Under the pieces are notes generated by a model, which was given only the letters and a program-made list of their open reading frames with translations, was not told the origin of the DNA and ran no database searches. A program made the translations under genes and the position numbers. A DNA stretch of 64,000 bases, taken from positions 1 to 64,000 of the forward strand of contig MCGT01000010.1 of assembly GCA_002104935.1 (NCBI GenBank), read 5' to 3'. Positions 11,800 through 23,468 of this stretch are shown piece by piece. This DNA comes from Hesseltinella vesiculosa. Taxonomy: Eukaryota > Mucoromycota > Mucoromycetes > Mucorales > Cunninghamellaceae. The stretch's first letter is position 1. Each line of letters starts with the position of its first letter.

Positions 11800-13040
11800 A
11801 AGAAACTTTACCGGAACTGCAGCTGCATGTATGATTTAAAAATGAATAGAAAACACTCTAACTCATCTTGGCTTTTTGATCTTCTTGGCATCCATCATAT
11901 TAAAAAACATCAATGCCATATTCTTGCTCCTCAACATGCTCTTCAGTATGTCTCTTCTCATTTGTGTACAATACTTTATGTCTTAAAATCATCAAGTTGC
12001 ATGTGGGATGTAGAAAAAAAAAAAAAAGAAAGAGAGAAGCTGTGGTCTGAAATCGCGTGTCCCCGTTTCTTTTGTTCTTTTGATGCATCTGCTTGACACT
12101 AATCTATGAGACTAGCAAATATTGATGCTTCTCACCAACCTCTTCAATCTTACTTTAACCATACATGTAAAATGCTCTTGCACCATGTGAATCGCTCGTT
12201 TTCCTTTTTTTTTTTTAGCAGCGATCAATCTACTACCGGAACATCACTGCTGCTGCTCCTTTTCGTCGTTCTTTTCAATTTTATTATACCCATGCATACA
12301 GTACATGATCCCTTTATTTTATAAAAGTCGCTGATCGTTGGATAAAAAAAACGAAAAGCTGCCCAAGTGCCTTTGAAAAAAAGAAAGACGACAGACATGA
12401 ATAAAAAAGCAACTGCGCGGAAGCTGAATGCGGCAATCCTCTTCGTTTCGTAAAAAAAAAAAGCAAACACTGCACAGCACTTTTGGGTGATTAGATTGAT
12501 GTGACATTTAGTAGAAGTGTATAAAACAGTGAATGATAATGATCCTGAAAAAATCATGTCGATTGATGAGGATCTCTCAGCCAACTTTTGATCACTTTCG
12601 TTTCATCTCTCCCGATTCACCAGGTAAAAAAATGAAGAAATCGGGGTCCCCAACGATCTGAGAAAGTGTAAAAAAAAAACGGTGTCTGGTCTTTTTTTTT
12701 CTTCCAATCTCTTGACAGCATTCACCTCCTCCCTGTGCATTTCAGAACGTCACTGCTCATTCATCGTTGAAACTACCTCTTGCATTACGCTGCTTACAGT
12801 AAATTGCATGTTGAGTAGCGTATTTGTTCATTCAGTTCAGTAATAAACGCTTTTTATCTCTTTTTTTTACCGGTACTTGTCTCTCAACATCTACAATATT
12901 TGCTTTAAAAAAACTTAAACTAGCACAGTTCCATGCGGTCCAATCCCTTTGCAAAAAGCACCAATGCAAGCATTGGTATTGAAACCGGGTTCAACAGAAT
13001 CGTCACAATCAACAGGGGGGAGAGAAAAAAGCCTCACGGA
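11800..13040. other. Intergenic DNA between the two recombinase copies
   Basis: I see no convincing gene. The stretch contains several T and A homopolymers and a minus-strand copy of the dispersed repeat family at 12405-12670. Small ORFs here contain runs of Phe or Lys from homopolymers and have no recognisable domain. Confidence 0.6.
12405..12670 (-). mobile_element. Dispersed repeat family, copy 1 (MITE-like)
   Basis: Read on the minus strand it has the family order: GATCGTTGGGGACCCCG, TTCTTCATTTTTTTACCTGG, GATCAAAAGTTGGCTGA, ATCAATCGACATGATTTTTTC, AATCACCCAAAAGTGCTGTG, a T run, then TTCAGCTTCCGCGCAGTTGC. Related copies are at 18165-18460, 29644-30110, 30228-30708, 40120-40350 and 40485-40800. 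There is no coding capacity, so it is either a non-autonomous element or an untranslated segment of a larger one. Termini and target duplications could not be fixed. Confidence 0.65.
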
Positions 13041-15390
13041 CCAGCTCAAAAAAAAAAACCATGCTGATTCAAACTGCGCAGCCTGGCATGGTTTTTTTTC
13101 TAGCCATCACTCTTTTCATTTTTTTCATCGACTCATTTAATCTACTGGGGGGGGGTTCATATTTTTTTAGCAAAGTTTGAGCATAATGGAAGTGAAGAAC
13201 CCAGCGGACAGTTGCAATATTGGTTATAGTATATTGATCTTAAAAAAGGCAGTTTTTTTTATCAAGATTCAGGTAGCGAAATGAAAGAGATGGGAGTAGA
13301 ATGATGAGAATTGTGCTATGGTTTTTATTGATGCGAAGATCTATCCTATTCATATTATTTCCTCCAAAATTAGCTGAATTAGCTGCTGGCCTGCTGCTAA
13401 CCGTATTCTGCTTGGGGTGTAGTCTTGCGATGCTCATGACCTAGTAAGCTGTTTGATTTTTGACATGGTTTCGTCAATCGTACATGGGAGAGCTTATTGA
13501 CATGTTAGAACGGTTATGTTTGAGTGAGGTTAGCATTGGAGTAAGAACAGAGCTGAGGTTGAATTTGCGGTAGCGTCGGCATTGTGTCTTAATTCTAGGT
13601 ACGATTTTACCCCAGACAGGTCATATTCTTCACGATTAGTTAATGTATGTATGTTGAAAGTGTTGGTGAGTAATACTGTATTTTTATTAAATTAAGGGTG
13701 GCATCTGATTGATTACTATCAAGAGGATTCAGAAGAAAAAAAAATAGGAAAGAGAAAAAAAAATAAATAGGTCTGGGCAGGTTTTTTTCTCGTCTTTCTT
13801 CTTACCCCTTTTTTTGATCAACATCTGATTTTACTGCTACAATGGTAATATAGATAGCAGCATATTATATTTATAGTGTTTACATTTTTGATTGCGCCTT
13901 TCATAGCCAAACTTTTACCAATGCCAACACTGCAGCACCTCGTTTGAAAAAAAACGTGACAGAGACTTGCATGTGCTCATTGCCCATAATAAAAGCACTG
14001 TTGTGACCTTTGGATCTGATGGTAAGATATCTTTACTAAGCATTGAATCAGTTTACTGAAAAAATAACTTATTTTTGCCAATAGACCATCCCACAACTGT
14101 TTATTTGAATGGGGATTTGCGTTTTGAATGTCGCTGTAGCAAGTCTTATTCACCTTCCTCAATCAGATCATTCAGACAGCATGCCCTGGCCTGCAATGTG
14201 ATAGGATTCGAAGAAGCTCTCAATAAAGCCCAAAAAAGCATTGCTGAAGAAGGTAAGATGCAAACACATCAGCTACAAGGATCTTACCCATTCTTTTTCT
14301 TTCTTTTTTTTTTTTTTTTTTTTTTTTGAAGATGAAGCCTTTGATGAGATTCTCTACCAGCAGGGTATGCGTGCTGTGACAGGAGCGTTGCCTGGTTGCA
14401 GCAAGACGTTAATAGTGTGCTATGTTTGCAAAGAAGCTGTTGCGTTGGAGGCTGCGGAAGCTCATTTGAAAGATCGCCATCGCATGTCCAACGCGGCTCG
14501 ACTTGTTCACTACCTCCGATCCTTTGAAGCTGGCATTGTGGACGTAGCAGACATCCAGACCTTGTACGAGTCATTCCGTGCCTGTGACAGAGAAATCCCA
14601 GGTCTCACTTTGCATACTGGCAAGAAATGCAGCCTCTGCCAACAACTCCCTTTTTTTTGTGAAACTGAACAGGCCATGAGCGAGCATTTTTATGCCATGC
14701 ATCGAGACAAACTTGACCAGCTGTCTCATGCTGACGCTCTGAAGTCCTTTTCTGATGCGCACCCTGTCCAGCGCTTGTTCAACCATCGCGCTGATCTCTG
14801 CTATGGTGTTACTGGTAGCAGCGCAGTAGCCGAAGTTGAGGACGAAATGGTGCATGACTCCTCAACCACTTCACCTTCTCGTTCACCTTCCCTGTCAGCC
14901 AACAACCACATGGACAACACCGCTATTTTGAATCAACTTGACACCATTCTTTGTGACGCCCGCAATGCGGTCTCCTCCACCGATGCCACCCACGATCTCG
15001 ACTGGTTTTTCTCACACCAACGGTGGGATCGCATTGTGCAGCAAGTTGACCAGCAGGACCCGGGACTGATCAGGGCCATGACGCATGCAAACGCCCAGCA
15101 CCACCAGGCAGTTAACCTTGCTTGCATGCGTTACTTTTCCAGTCCCCAAGACGCCCACAGCGCTCTCTACATCCCTGCCCAAGACTTTTATGTCCTTCGC
15201 CATGTCTTGAAAGAGAAGCTGTAAGTCAGGCGAAAAAAAAAAATCAAGAAGGTTAAAAGTGGGAAAGTGTAACTGACACTTTTTTTTTTTCAAGTGGGCC
15301 AGATCTCCAGACCGAAGGGCTTGCTTTGTTCCAGAACGACAAGACAACTGTGGAGTATGCCAGAGTGTGTACGCGAGTGATGCTTGCTGT
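13040..15390 (+). repeat. Segmental duplication, copy 2
   Basis: Collinear partner of 9420-11790 (see that entry). It covers the 5' flank and the first zinc-finger exons of the intact recombinase gene. The left boundary is shared at AAAAAACCATGCTGAT (about 13057), so the duplicated unit includes about 600 bp upstream of the first predicted exon. Confidence 0.85.
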
Positions 15391-17770
15391 CTGTGTCCTT
15401 GCGGAAGCAGCAACACTCCCATCGTGCATTCTACTCCCTCCAACTGTCAAGCAAAGCGCCTTGGCGTTGCTTCACCATGCCAAGGATCGCCAACTCAGCC
15501 CTGAACGAGACCATTTTGACGAGCGATCGCTGCTGCCCTTTGTACACGATCTTGGTGTGGCTCTGGTTTCGCAAAAGCTTGAGGTTATGGGCAACGATAT
15601 CATCACCAACCCTACTGCGACGGATGATTATCTGCCCTGCGACCGCCCCTCTCGCTTTGTCTTGGAGATCGTCATGATCCTGTCGTTGATGAGTCGCGCA
15701 ACTTTTGGTGTCAAAGTTGCGGATGTTCCACCCATTTGCTCGAAGTTGAAATACATGTGCCATGTCATCACGCTCGTTTCCATCGCAAAGGATTGTCGCC
15801 GATCAGTGATCTCAGTGTATGTTAACAAAAAAAAAAAAAGCGGCACCTCACTTTATTTTCTTTCAACAGTGATGATGTCATTGAGAGGCACTGCCCCTTT
15901 GTTCGTGATGGCAACCACACCGTATTCACTTCCATTTGCCAAGCCAGTCGTTTAGCCACCACTGCTGTGTACAGCACGCCCCAGATGCCTTCGATCAACT
16001 GGGTGCCATTCAGCGACCATAGCGCCCTTACGATCAATTCAACTGAAGTATCTGTTGACGATCTGCGTACTGCAGTGGCAGCACTTGTATCCATGTGCAA
16101 GAGGAAGCTGAGCCAGGACCTTCTGCTCTCATCTGTGGATCCCAGTGTTGCGGCATCGTTTGGGCATGGCCAAGTCAATGGAGTTTCTGACGACGCGTCC
16201 TCTGCTGGCATTGGACGAGGCCGTGGCTACTCCTACCTAAACGATCCGGCCAATGGCTTTGGCGACCATCAGCAATTGGTGTTGCGTGTTTTCTTGGAAA
16301 ACCCGCTGATCAAGTCACGCATCACTCAACCTGATGGGTCATGGAACAAGGTGTTTGTCAAGGAATGGTTCGATCATGCGTTTGCCCTCTTCAAGATGCT
16401 TTTCACCCTCATGCACTTGTCGTATGGTCAGCCTGCCCGCGTCGAGGAAATCGCAAGCCTCAAGTACGCCAACACCGTCGTCAACGGCACCACCTTCTCC
16501 CCGCGAAACCTGTTCTGGATGAACAACACCTTGATGCTGGCTACCTCCTATCACAAGAGCCGCGCCAACCAGCACAAGGACAAGTTCATTGCCAGGTTTC
16601 TGCCCCGCCAAGTCGCTGAGCTGGTCACTCAGTATCTCGCCCTCGTCCGCCCACTGGAAATGTAAGAAAAAGAAAAAAAGACGGGTTATTTATTTTTTCC
16701 CATCTACCGGTAGCTTCTGGTCCAAGATTGTCCTTGGCAATGAGTTGGTGGATTACTTTGGCACGCACCTTTTTGTGAACCGATACGGCAAGGTGGTCTC
16801 TGGCGATATCCTTCGCCGCGGTTTCACGCAGTGGTTGACAAAGGCCAGCAGCATCCCCCTCACAATCCGTGAGTATCGTCATGTTGCTGTTGCCTTTGCC
16901 CGGAGGAAGCTTGGCCAAGTTGAAGTTGCAAACATGAGTAGCACAGACCGGATCATGGATTTGCAAACTGGCCACTCGACCAAGCTGGCAGGTCAGTTCT
17001 ACGGAGTCTCCTATGCCGATCCTTCGACCATGGGCTCTGACTTTGTAGAACTTTATTATTATGCTTCCGTGGCATGGCATCGATTGCTCGGTAACTGATA
17101 AAAATAATGGTTGGTGGCTCATTTTTTTTTTTTTTTTTTTTTTTTTTTGCAGGCGTAGATGACGATTGCTATCAAGCGAAGCGGTCTGATTCAGCCATTG
17201 TGCCCTCTGCCTCGACTGCCTCTGGTAATGCCATTGTCACCACCTCCACCACGGCCACGACCGCCCATGCCGTCACCACCTCCGCCTCAACCGCACCTGC
17301 TAAATCCATCTTGGTCACCTCCACTTCTTGCTTCGACTCTCTTGCTGGCAACACCAAAGGATTCGACAAGGCTGCGCTGGCTACAATCTTCGACCAACGT
17401 GAGCATTGCGTCCGTGCTCTTTTTCATGCTCATGTTGATGGTGTTGATTGTGAACTTTCCAACTGTTTTGCAGTGAATGGTGAGCTCTGCTCTGTTTGCC
17501 AACGGCATGCTGACAGTGTAAGAGATGAAATGAATAACGACGGAACAGCAGCGATGTTCATTTTTTTTAATGCTTTGTAGACCCATTCCAGTATCCCAGC
17601 GGCTACTGCCATCACTGCTATTGCTTCCAGCCACCATGATAGCTCTTTCAACGTTACCTCTGTTAGACAGCATGGTAACAAGCGGCCTGCCGACTCCCCT
17701 GGTGGTTTGCCAGCCTGCTCTTCTTACTCTAGCCAGGTAGCGATGCTGTTTTTTATCTTGCAGCAAACTC

Positions 17771-17813
<43 letters not shown>

Positions 17814-17880
17814 ATAGGACATTGATGCAACAGCTGATATGTTTGCAGCTGGTATAAGAAAGCTTGCTCGTCACAAGTGA
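13651..17880 (+). CDS. C2H2 zinc-finger/tyrosine-recombinase protein
   Basis: Predicted exons: 13651-13665, 13907-14021, 14085-14252, 14332-15220, 15295-15816, 15870-16661, 16714-17090, 17153-17517, 17581-17736, 17818-17880. They join in frame to about 1,150 aa. The 15-nt first exon (MLKVL) is the weakest part. The N-terminal half has four zinc-finger-like motifs (FYQCQHC..H..H; FECRCSKS..H..C; CYVC..HLKDRH; CSLC..HFYAMH). The C-terminal half carries a tyrosine-recombinase core: GQPARVEEIASL (16425-16460, Arg I), a lysine-containing strand near 16560-16600, LTIREYRHVAVAFAR (16858-16902, Arg II with Arg in place of the usual His of HxxR), and GHSTKLAGQFYG (16969-17004), whose His-to-Tyr spacing equals that of XerD-type enzymes. 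Function inferred: DNA strand exchange for a mobile element; DNA target unknown. A Ser/Thr-rich tail and a CSVC..H motif follow. Confidence 0.8.
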
Positions 17881-18164
17881 ATAGATTGACTTTGGTGACA
17901 AAGTCTTTGCTAGTTTTAACTTTTTTTTTAAAGTTGAGAGACATGTAATATGTTTTTCTAAGATTATCTAGTAACAAAATATAGCACTATCGAATGGGAT
18001 ACTTAAGGATGAGAAAGATGAAGGGATAAAAAGTTTTTAATAGTAGCTGAACGAAAAATAAAACGCTGAGCGAGAGAGCAGCACCGGCAATGAAAAAGAT
18101 GTATTTTACTATAACATGCAACTTTCTGTAAACACCGTAATGCAAGAAGTTGATTCATGAGATT

Positions 18165-18460
18165 GCTAAGATCACTTGGGGACCAGTGACCGATCGATCC
18201 CCTGATGAAAATAGCCAATTTCTTCATTTTTTTAGCTGGTGGTTCAGAAGAGATGAAACAAAGGTGATCAAAAGTTGGCTTATCGATCTTCATCAATCGA
18301 CGTGGTTTTTTCAAGGACATCATTGTTCATTGTTTTATACAGTTCTACTACATTTCACATCGATCTGATCACCCAAAAGAGCTGTGTACTGTTTGCTTTT
18401 TTTTTTTTTTTTTTTTTTACAAAATAAAAGAATGCCAAATTCAATTTTCGCGCAGTCGCT
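18165..18460 (+). mobile_element. Dispersed repeat family, copy 2 (MITE-like)
   Basis: It has the landmarks GATCACTTGGGGACCAG, GATCAAAAGTTGGCTTA, ATCAATCGACGTGGTTTTTTC, GATCACCCAAAAGAGCTGTG, a long T run, then AATTTTCGCGCAGTCGC, in the same order as the other family copies. It is noncoding. Confidence 0.65.
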
Positions 18461-18664
18461 TCTTTATTTTGGGTCTTGTCTTTATCATCCAATCACCAAC
18501 GGCTTACAACAATCTACGAAGAGGCGCATGAAAAACCTCACATACCGTACGAGTCACACTTCATTGCTATTCACGACGCCGCAATAACACCAGCACCAAC
18601 GCAAGGATGCAATTCTAAGCCTACCCACACAGTATTTTACCCAGAATGTTGCTACATAACATGC

Positions 18665-18832
18665 GAGGATTGACCGAAAAATAAATAAATGTTTGGCCCA
18701 CATTAACAGTAAAAAAAGGTTGGGCGACATGCTTGCAGGGCACAAAACAGGCGAAGATTGACCGAAAAAAAATAAAATATTTGGCCCACACTTTCAGCAA
18801 AAAAAGCTGGGCGACATGTTTGCATGGCCTGT
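18665..18832. repeat. Tandem duplication of ~85 bp
   Basis: The segment GAGGATTGACCGAAAAATAAA ... TTTGGCCCACA ... GGGCGACATGCTTGCA is followed about 90 bp later by GAAGATTGACCGAAAAAAAAT ... TTTGGCCCACA ... GGGCGACATGTTTGCA. The two copies differ by scattered substitutions and homopolymer length, so the duplication is not very recent. Confidence 0.75.
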
Positions 18833-19383
18833 TAAAAGCGTGGCCTACAGTACCGGTGTTTGTCTGGGTAAACTTATAGCTGGACTTGATAAAACAAGAA
18901 AAAGGAAACAGTATAGAAAAACCTTTATTTGATGTTAGTGCACTATTAGGGATTATTGAGATAGACTTACCACTATAAGCAAATGGTTTTTGTTATACGT
19001 GCAAAAAAAAAGGAAAAGAGGGAGAGAAAAAAAAGGAAAAAGAGGTGGGGAAAGAAAAGTAAAAAAATATATAAGAAAACTTAAAAAAGGAGGGGGCAAT
19101 GTCATTTCTTAACACCGGTACTGTACCACACAATTTTATTTATTTCTTCTGAATGACAACCTCCATTGAATAACAAACAATTGCAAGGTTTCGCTCATGA
19201 GGACGATGAAAGGCACAATTCCTGAAAAAAAATGGCAGAGCGAGCGAGTGACGAGAGAAAAAAAGGAGTGATTGGTTGGTCGACGTAGAGCCAGGGTGAA
19301 TGAGTTGTGAAAAACGGTTCAATGGACTTATCGGTATATGTTGATTGAGATACGGTATGAAAAAAAAGGGAAGGGTGAAATAA

Positions 19384-19465
19384 ATAAGTGAGAATGCGTT
19401 ATGGTTTTTTACTGATATGAAAGTCTATTCTACCGTATTTACAGGTATGTTTTTCCTTTAGAAAC
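19384..19465. repeat. Short dispersed repeat with AATAAA on the minus strand
   Basis: GTGAGAATGCGTTATGG followed by TTTTTTACTGATATGAAAG matches segments at about 9942-10020, 13300-13380 and 53870-53945. Two of the four copies lie in the 5' flank of the recombinase gene copies. Read on the minus strand the better-preserved copies contain ATCAATAAAA, a polyadenylation-like signal. Confidence 0.5.
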
Positions 19466-20351
19466 ACACGGTTTTTGTCTTTATACTTCTTACAGAATTT
19501 GTTCTGCATTTCTACGGACAGTGTCTGATTGATGAACTGGGGTTTGGTGCACTACCGGCATATCTCATTTTTTATTTGTAGAGCATGTCTCCTTCCGTGC
19601 CAAAAAACTGTTACAATGTTTGGAGACTGCCAATTTTCTCATAAGCGACGCTTTTAATACGATTCATTTTACTCTCGATGATACATCTATTCAAGAGCTT
19701 TCCAACGACGTATCGCATGTCTTATTAGCGTGACAACTAGTCACGTATTTTTAATTCGAAATGCTTTAGCCATAGCGCAAAAAATAAAAAAACAGTGCAT
19801 GAGCAATGTGCAAAAAAAAAAAGAGATAGATGACGATCAAAGAGTAAAAAAAAAAAAAAAAGGCAGGCAGGCAGCCACAGCGTAAAAAGCTTTTAAGACA
19901 ACCTGTGAATTATTTGAGCTCTTTGCTTTGGTTACCACCATCAGAGGGTCTGGATTTCCCCTGGCTCACCTTCTTGTCAACACCCAGTTGGTAGCGGCCG
20001 AATCCAAACTAACTTTAACGATATTGAAGATGCTCATAGTTATAGAGTCAACGCACTCAAAGTATTCTTCATGAGTTTACAGTAAAAGATAGACATGGGG
20101 CTCATTTTTATTTTCTGTGGCAAAGACAAAGGTCAGCTGGAAGCAATCCGAGGCGAATTCGATTTCGTCGACCCTGATTTCGTTCCAACCAACATTGAAA
20201 GCGATCAGCAGCTTGTCCGGTGGGTAATCTGCTTAAATATTTATTCACAGTTCAGATAATGAGCTGATGGTGGAAGTCAGGTTGGAAAGACTGCAGAACA
20301 TCGAGGGCAACTCTAGACATGACTAGAGACTGTTGGGAAGCACTGTAGGCG

Positions 20352-22817
20352 CTAAATATCTGTATCAAGGTCTGCTAGCACAGAAAAAATACTTTTTGTA
20401 GTTTCGAAAGTGCCTTGACAGTTTTCAGATTCTGAATCGGTGATTTGATTCGAGTTGTCGGTATCGCTCCCTTGCTCAGTTTGCTGCAGATCAGTTTCTA
20501 ACACTCGGCACTTTTCGTATTTTGTGGTATTAAAAAATCCAGGAGGCTTGAATGACAACAAAATACGTCCATCACAAGCAAGTCGTAATATGGCGTTGGC
20601 GGCTGTATAATGAGAAAACCGTGCGCCCAGGTTAGGCGAAAAAAAAAAAAAAAAAAAAAAAAAAGTGAGTTATGATCCAGGTAGCGCACAGAAAAATAAC
20701 AAGTTACCTCGATAAGCATCTGGCCCAGCTGCCTTGGCAACATGAAATCCCCTTTGCTCTGCATAAGCTTCACATACAAGCCAAGCTGACCATTTGAATT
20801 TGTCGTACTCGTCAAGGTAGGGCGGTGAGAGAGAAAGGATATCTTCTAACGGAAGTCGTTGACACTGGTAGGGGAATGAGAGGTTGATGCTTCGAAGAGT
20901 GGTATCGGTGTCGACTTACCAAGTACTGGACAGTGCTGTATGGTTCTTGTACTTGAGCAATAGGATACATACCAGTCAGGATCTACAAAAGTATTTGACA
21001 TTACAGCCGCGACAACCATAGTTCCACGTGCAGTACCTGTAGAGATCTAGGTAATAGCGAGGGAAAGACAAGGCCTGGTGAATCACACAGTCGTACATTG
21101 TCACAGAGGTAAATCGTTTGGAAATGCTTCGTATGCCCTATTGAAACCGTTATGGATTTGTGTCTGCTCAACCATTCCTCAATACCAGTCATTACCAGGT
21201 GTTTGGCTTGTGCTAACAACGGTTCGTTGCATGATGCTATTGATGATGGTGCTTTTGCCAACATTTGGCTGCCCTACCAATCCCAACGTGAGGTAGTCTT
21301 TGTGAGGTGACACTTGTTCGTCCTTCACGTCCATTACATGGCAAAATTGGTCTTCTATTTGCAATTACCAGTCCAATATATAGCAGGCGAAAAAAAAAAA
21401 TGTAAGCGTGGTGTCGAATCGCAATGTAGAAAGGGATGCCAGCATAGTACCTAGACCCAACATGCTGCCGGTATCGCTGTCGTTATCATCATCTTCGTTG
21501 TTTTCGTGTATAGTGTCGCTGTATTTTTCGACCAGGGCGTCCCAATCAGTGACGACGCCGTCCTTGCCCCCGATGGATTGGCAGCATCGGAGAATGTCAC
21601 GCACACCTTGAGCCGAGTACTTGCGTTTTTTTGGGCGTTTCACTTTGGTCTTTAAAGCATCTTTGAAAAAAAAAAAAAAAAAAAAAGGTGTCAATAGTGT
21701 GAAGCTGGTAAATATTTTTCTTACAGGACTTTGTGTCATCGATCAACTTTGTGTCTCTTGCGAAGCAGCTAAACGTGGTGACGTGCAGATCCGGATACAT
21801 TTCTTCAAAATACTTTGTCCAGGCAAACACTGTGAATTCAGACACAAGGTCGACCTAGAAAGGAGGTAAGTGGTTGTGGGTAGGAGAAGAAAAGCATCTT
21901 GCCTTGTTAAAGATGCCAATCATTTTTCGTTTCAGGACTTTTGTTACATAGTCATAGAGAGGCACAGGAAAGTGGATCAAGGGGTTTCGAATATCCATGA
22001 CGAGGAGCAGGATGTCGCTCATTTCCAGTACACGCCAGCTATGGATTAGGTCAAACCCAAAAAGAGGTGAGGTCATTTTGCGGATGTAATAATAAACTGC
22101 TAAGTTACAGCTGTCGCCACACTTCCAAATTCTGTTCAAACCAGCTGAGTTGACCGCTCTGACCATAAGTTTCATACAAGGACATCTTCCATTGGTCAAA
22201 TGCACGTTTTTCTTGCAACTCCAGCTGCTCTTTGGTGATATCGTAGGACCAAGCAGGCCGCTTTGGGAAATCAATAGCAGGTTGGCATTGTTCAACACTG
22301 AGTTCCAGGCACGTCTAAATTTAACAAAAATTAGCAAAAACTGCGGCAAGCGATCCGTTGAAATCATACATACATTTGGCAATCTTTGAAATGGTTTCAT
22401 ACTGTCAAGTCGAGCGATTCGAATCGTCTCGGGGGAGAGCTTTTCGAACGCTGACACAAGCCTAAACAAAACAGATAGTAGTACAATAGGATTGAATGGT
22501 TAGGCAGCCGGGGAGTATCGTTGAGATTCATACTTTTTCTCCTGAAGTAGCGTGTCCATGCCAAAACTTGTCGTTTCTGGATGTGGTATGGAGCTGGTAG
22601 AGGCTACAAAATGATCCTTGATTTCTGTGTTAACTGCTGGTTTACGCATTGGAGCATCATCGTCTAGCCAATACGCTTTGTTGATTTAAAAACGGACGTG
22701 AGTGTTTATCCCATTGGCCGCGTGTAGAGTCATGTTACGTTGGCTCGCTTTTCGTGCTTTTCTTTCTTTCAATTGGAGCTTCTTCTTCTTGCCACTATAA
22801 GCCACTTTCCTTTGCAT
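20352..22817 (-). CDS. GNL1: GNL1-like circularly permuted GTPase
   Basis: Minus-strand multi-exon gene. It starts at an ATG (22817-22815) with a basic N-terminus (MQRKVAYSGKKKKLQLKERK) typical of GNL1/Lsg1-type nucleolar GTPases. Exons then read LVSAFEKLSPETIRIARLD, RVLEMSDILLLVMDIRNPL, FPVPLYDYVTK, the NKVD motif (split by an intron), FTVFAWTKYFEEMYPDL, the P-loop GLVGQPNVGKSTIINS, VSTSQTPGHTKHFQTIYL, and LCDSPGLVFPSLLPRSLQV. The G4 motif precedes G1, so this is a circularly permuted GTPase. The C-terminal region WLVCEAYAEQRGFHVAKAAG and LRLACDGRILLSFKPPGF matches the GNL1 tail, followed by an acidic end. The role is inferred from the family: a nucleolar/ribosome-biogenesis GTPase. The intron splitting NKVD uses a GC donor (see findings). 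Introns contain long A runs on the plus strand. Confidence 0.88.
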
Positions 22818-23468
22818 CGCAGTTAATGAAATTGGAAAAAAAAAAGACTCTCTGGTGGGAAGAAAAGAAAAAAGAAAAAAAAAAAAAGTCGTTGGATTTA
22901 AGCATTTCCGCTATTCCTGTCCTACCGTCACGCGACTTGTTAGCTGGCTTGCCAAACCATGGAGTCGAACGCATTGGCACCTTCTGGATGCATAATGGAA
23001 ATAACCTACTCACTAATGAAAGCGATGGACTGTCAGATGCAATCACCTGGCAGATGTTGGGGCAAAGATATTCCCAGTCTCTCCTACAGTATCAGTCTTT
23101 TCCTGTTTCCTCTCCACCTTGTCCTCCAAAAGCTGTAGGGTACCAAGGATGCCACCGAGAGTGCTGCAAGTAGCCGGGCCAATACTTTTTAATAACAGGA
23201 AGGAGGAACATCGAGACCAGAAAGACAAGCGTAGATGGATTTAAGATTGAAGTGAAAGAAAGTGCGTTTGCTGTAGGCTGGGTTGGAGGCTAACAGGGAC
23301 GTTTGACATGCGAGAGGCGGAGCGTCACAGATACCACTCCACCATCCCCGAACAGGCTCCCTAAAATTTGAAGATGACTGTGTGGGCTTCATCTAAAATA
23401 CTGTATGGATTCCAAGTGCGTCCATAGCTCAAGAGGAAGAAGAGAATCTAGCTTTCAACTACCGTTCT

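Larger units (their letters stand above)
17881..20351. other. Repeat-rich gap without a convincing gene
   Basis: It contains a dispersed-repeat copy (18165-18460), an ~85-bp direct duplication (18665-18832), a copy of the short AATAAA-bearing repeat (19384-19465) and many A/T homopolymers. On the minus strand, 20090-20240 reads PDKLLIAFNVGWNEIRVDE and ATENKNEPHVYLLL then stops; this looks codon-like but I recognise no family and cannot connect it to the GNL1 gene upstream. It may be a relic or an unresolved terminal exon. Confidence 0.5.

Noticed and set aside
13907..17880. RecQ-type or other helicase domain in the zinc-finger/recombinase gene
   Set aside because: No Walker A (GxGKS/T) or DExH motif is present in any exon; the only supported enzymatic core is the tyrosine recombinase.
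20090..20240. Extra C-terminal exon of the GNL1-like gene
   Set aside because: The GNL1 frame already ends in an acidic tail with a stop at 20352, and no donor-acceptor pair links the two; kept only as a note in the gap entry.
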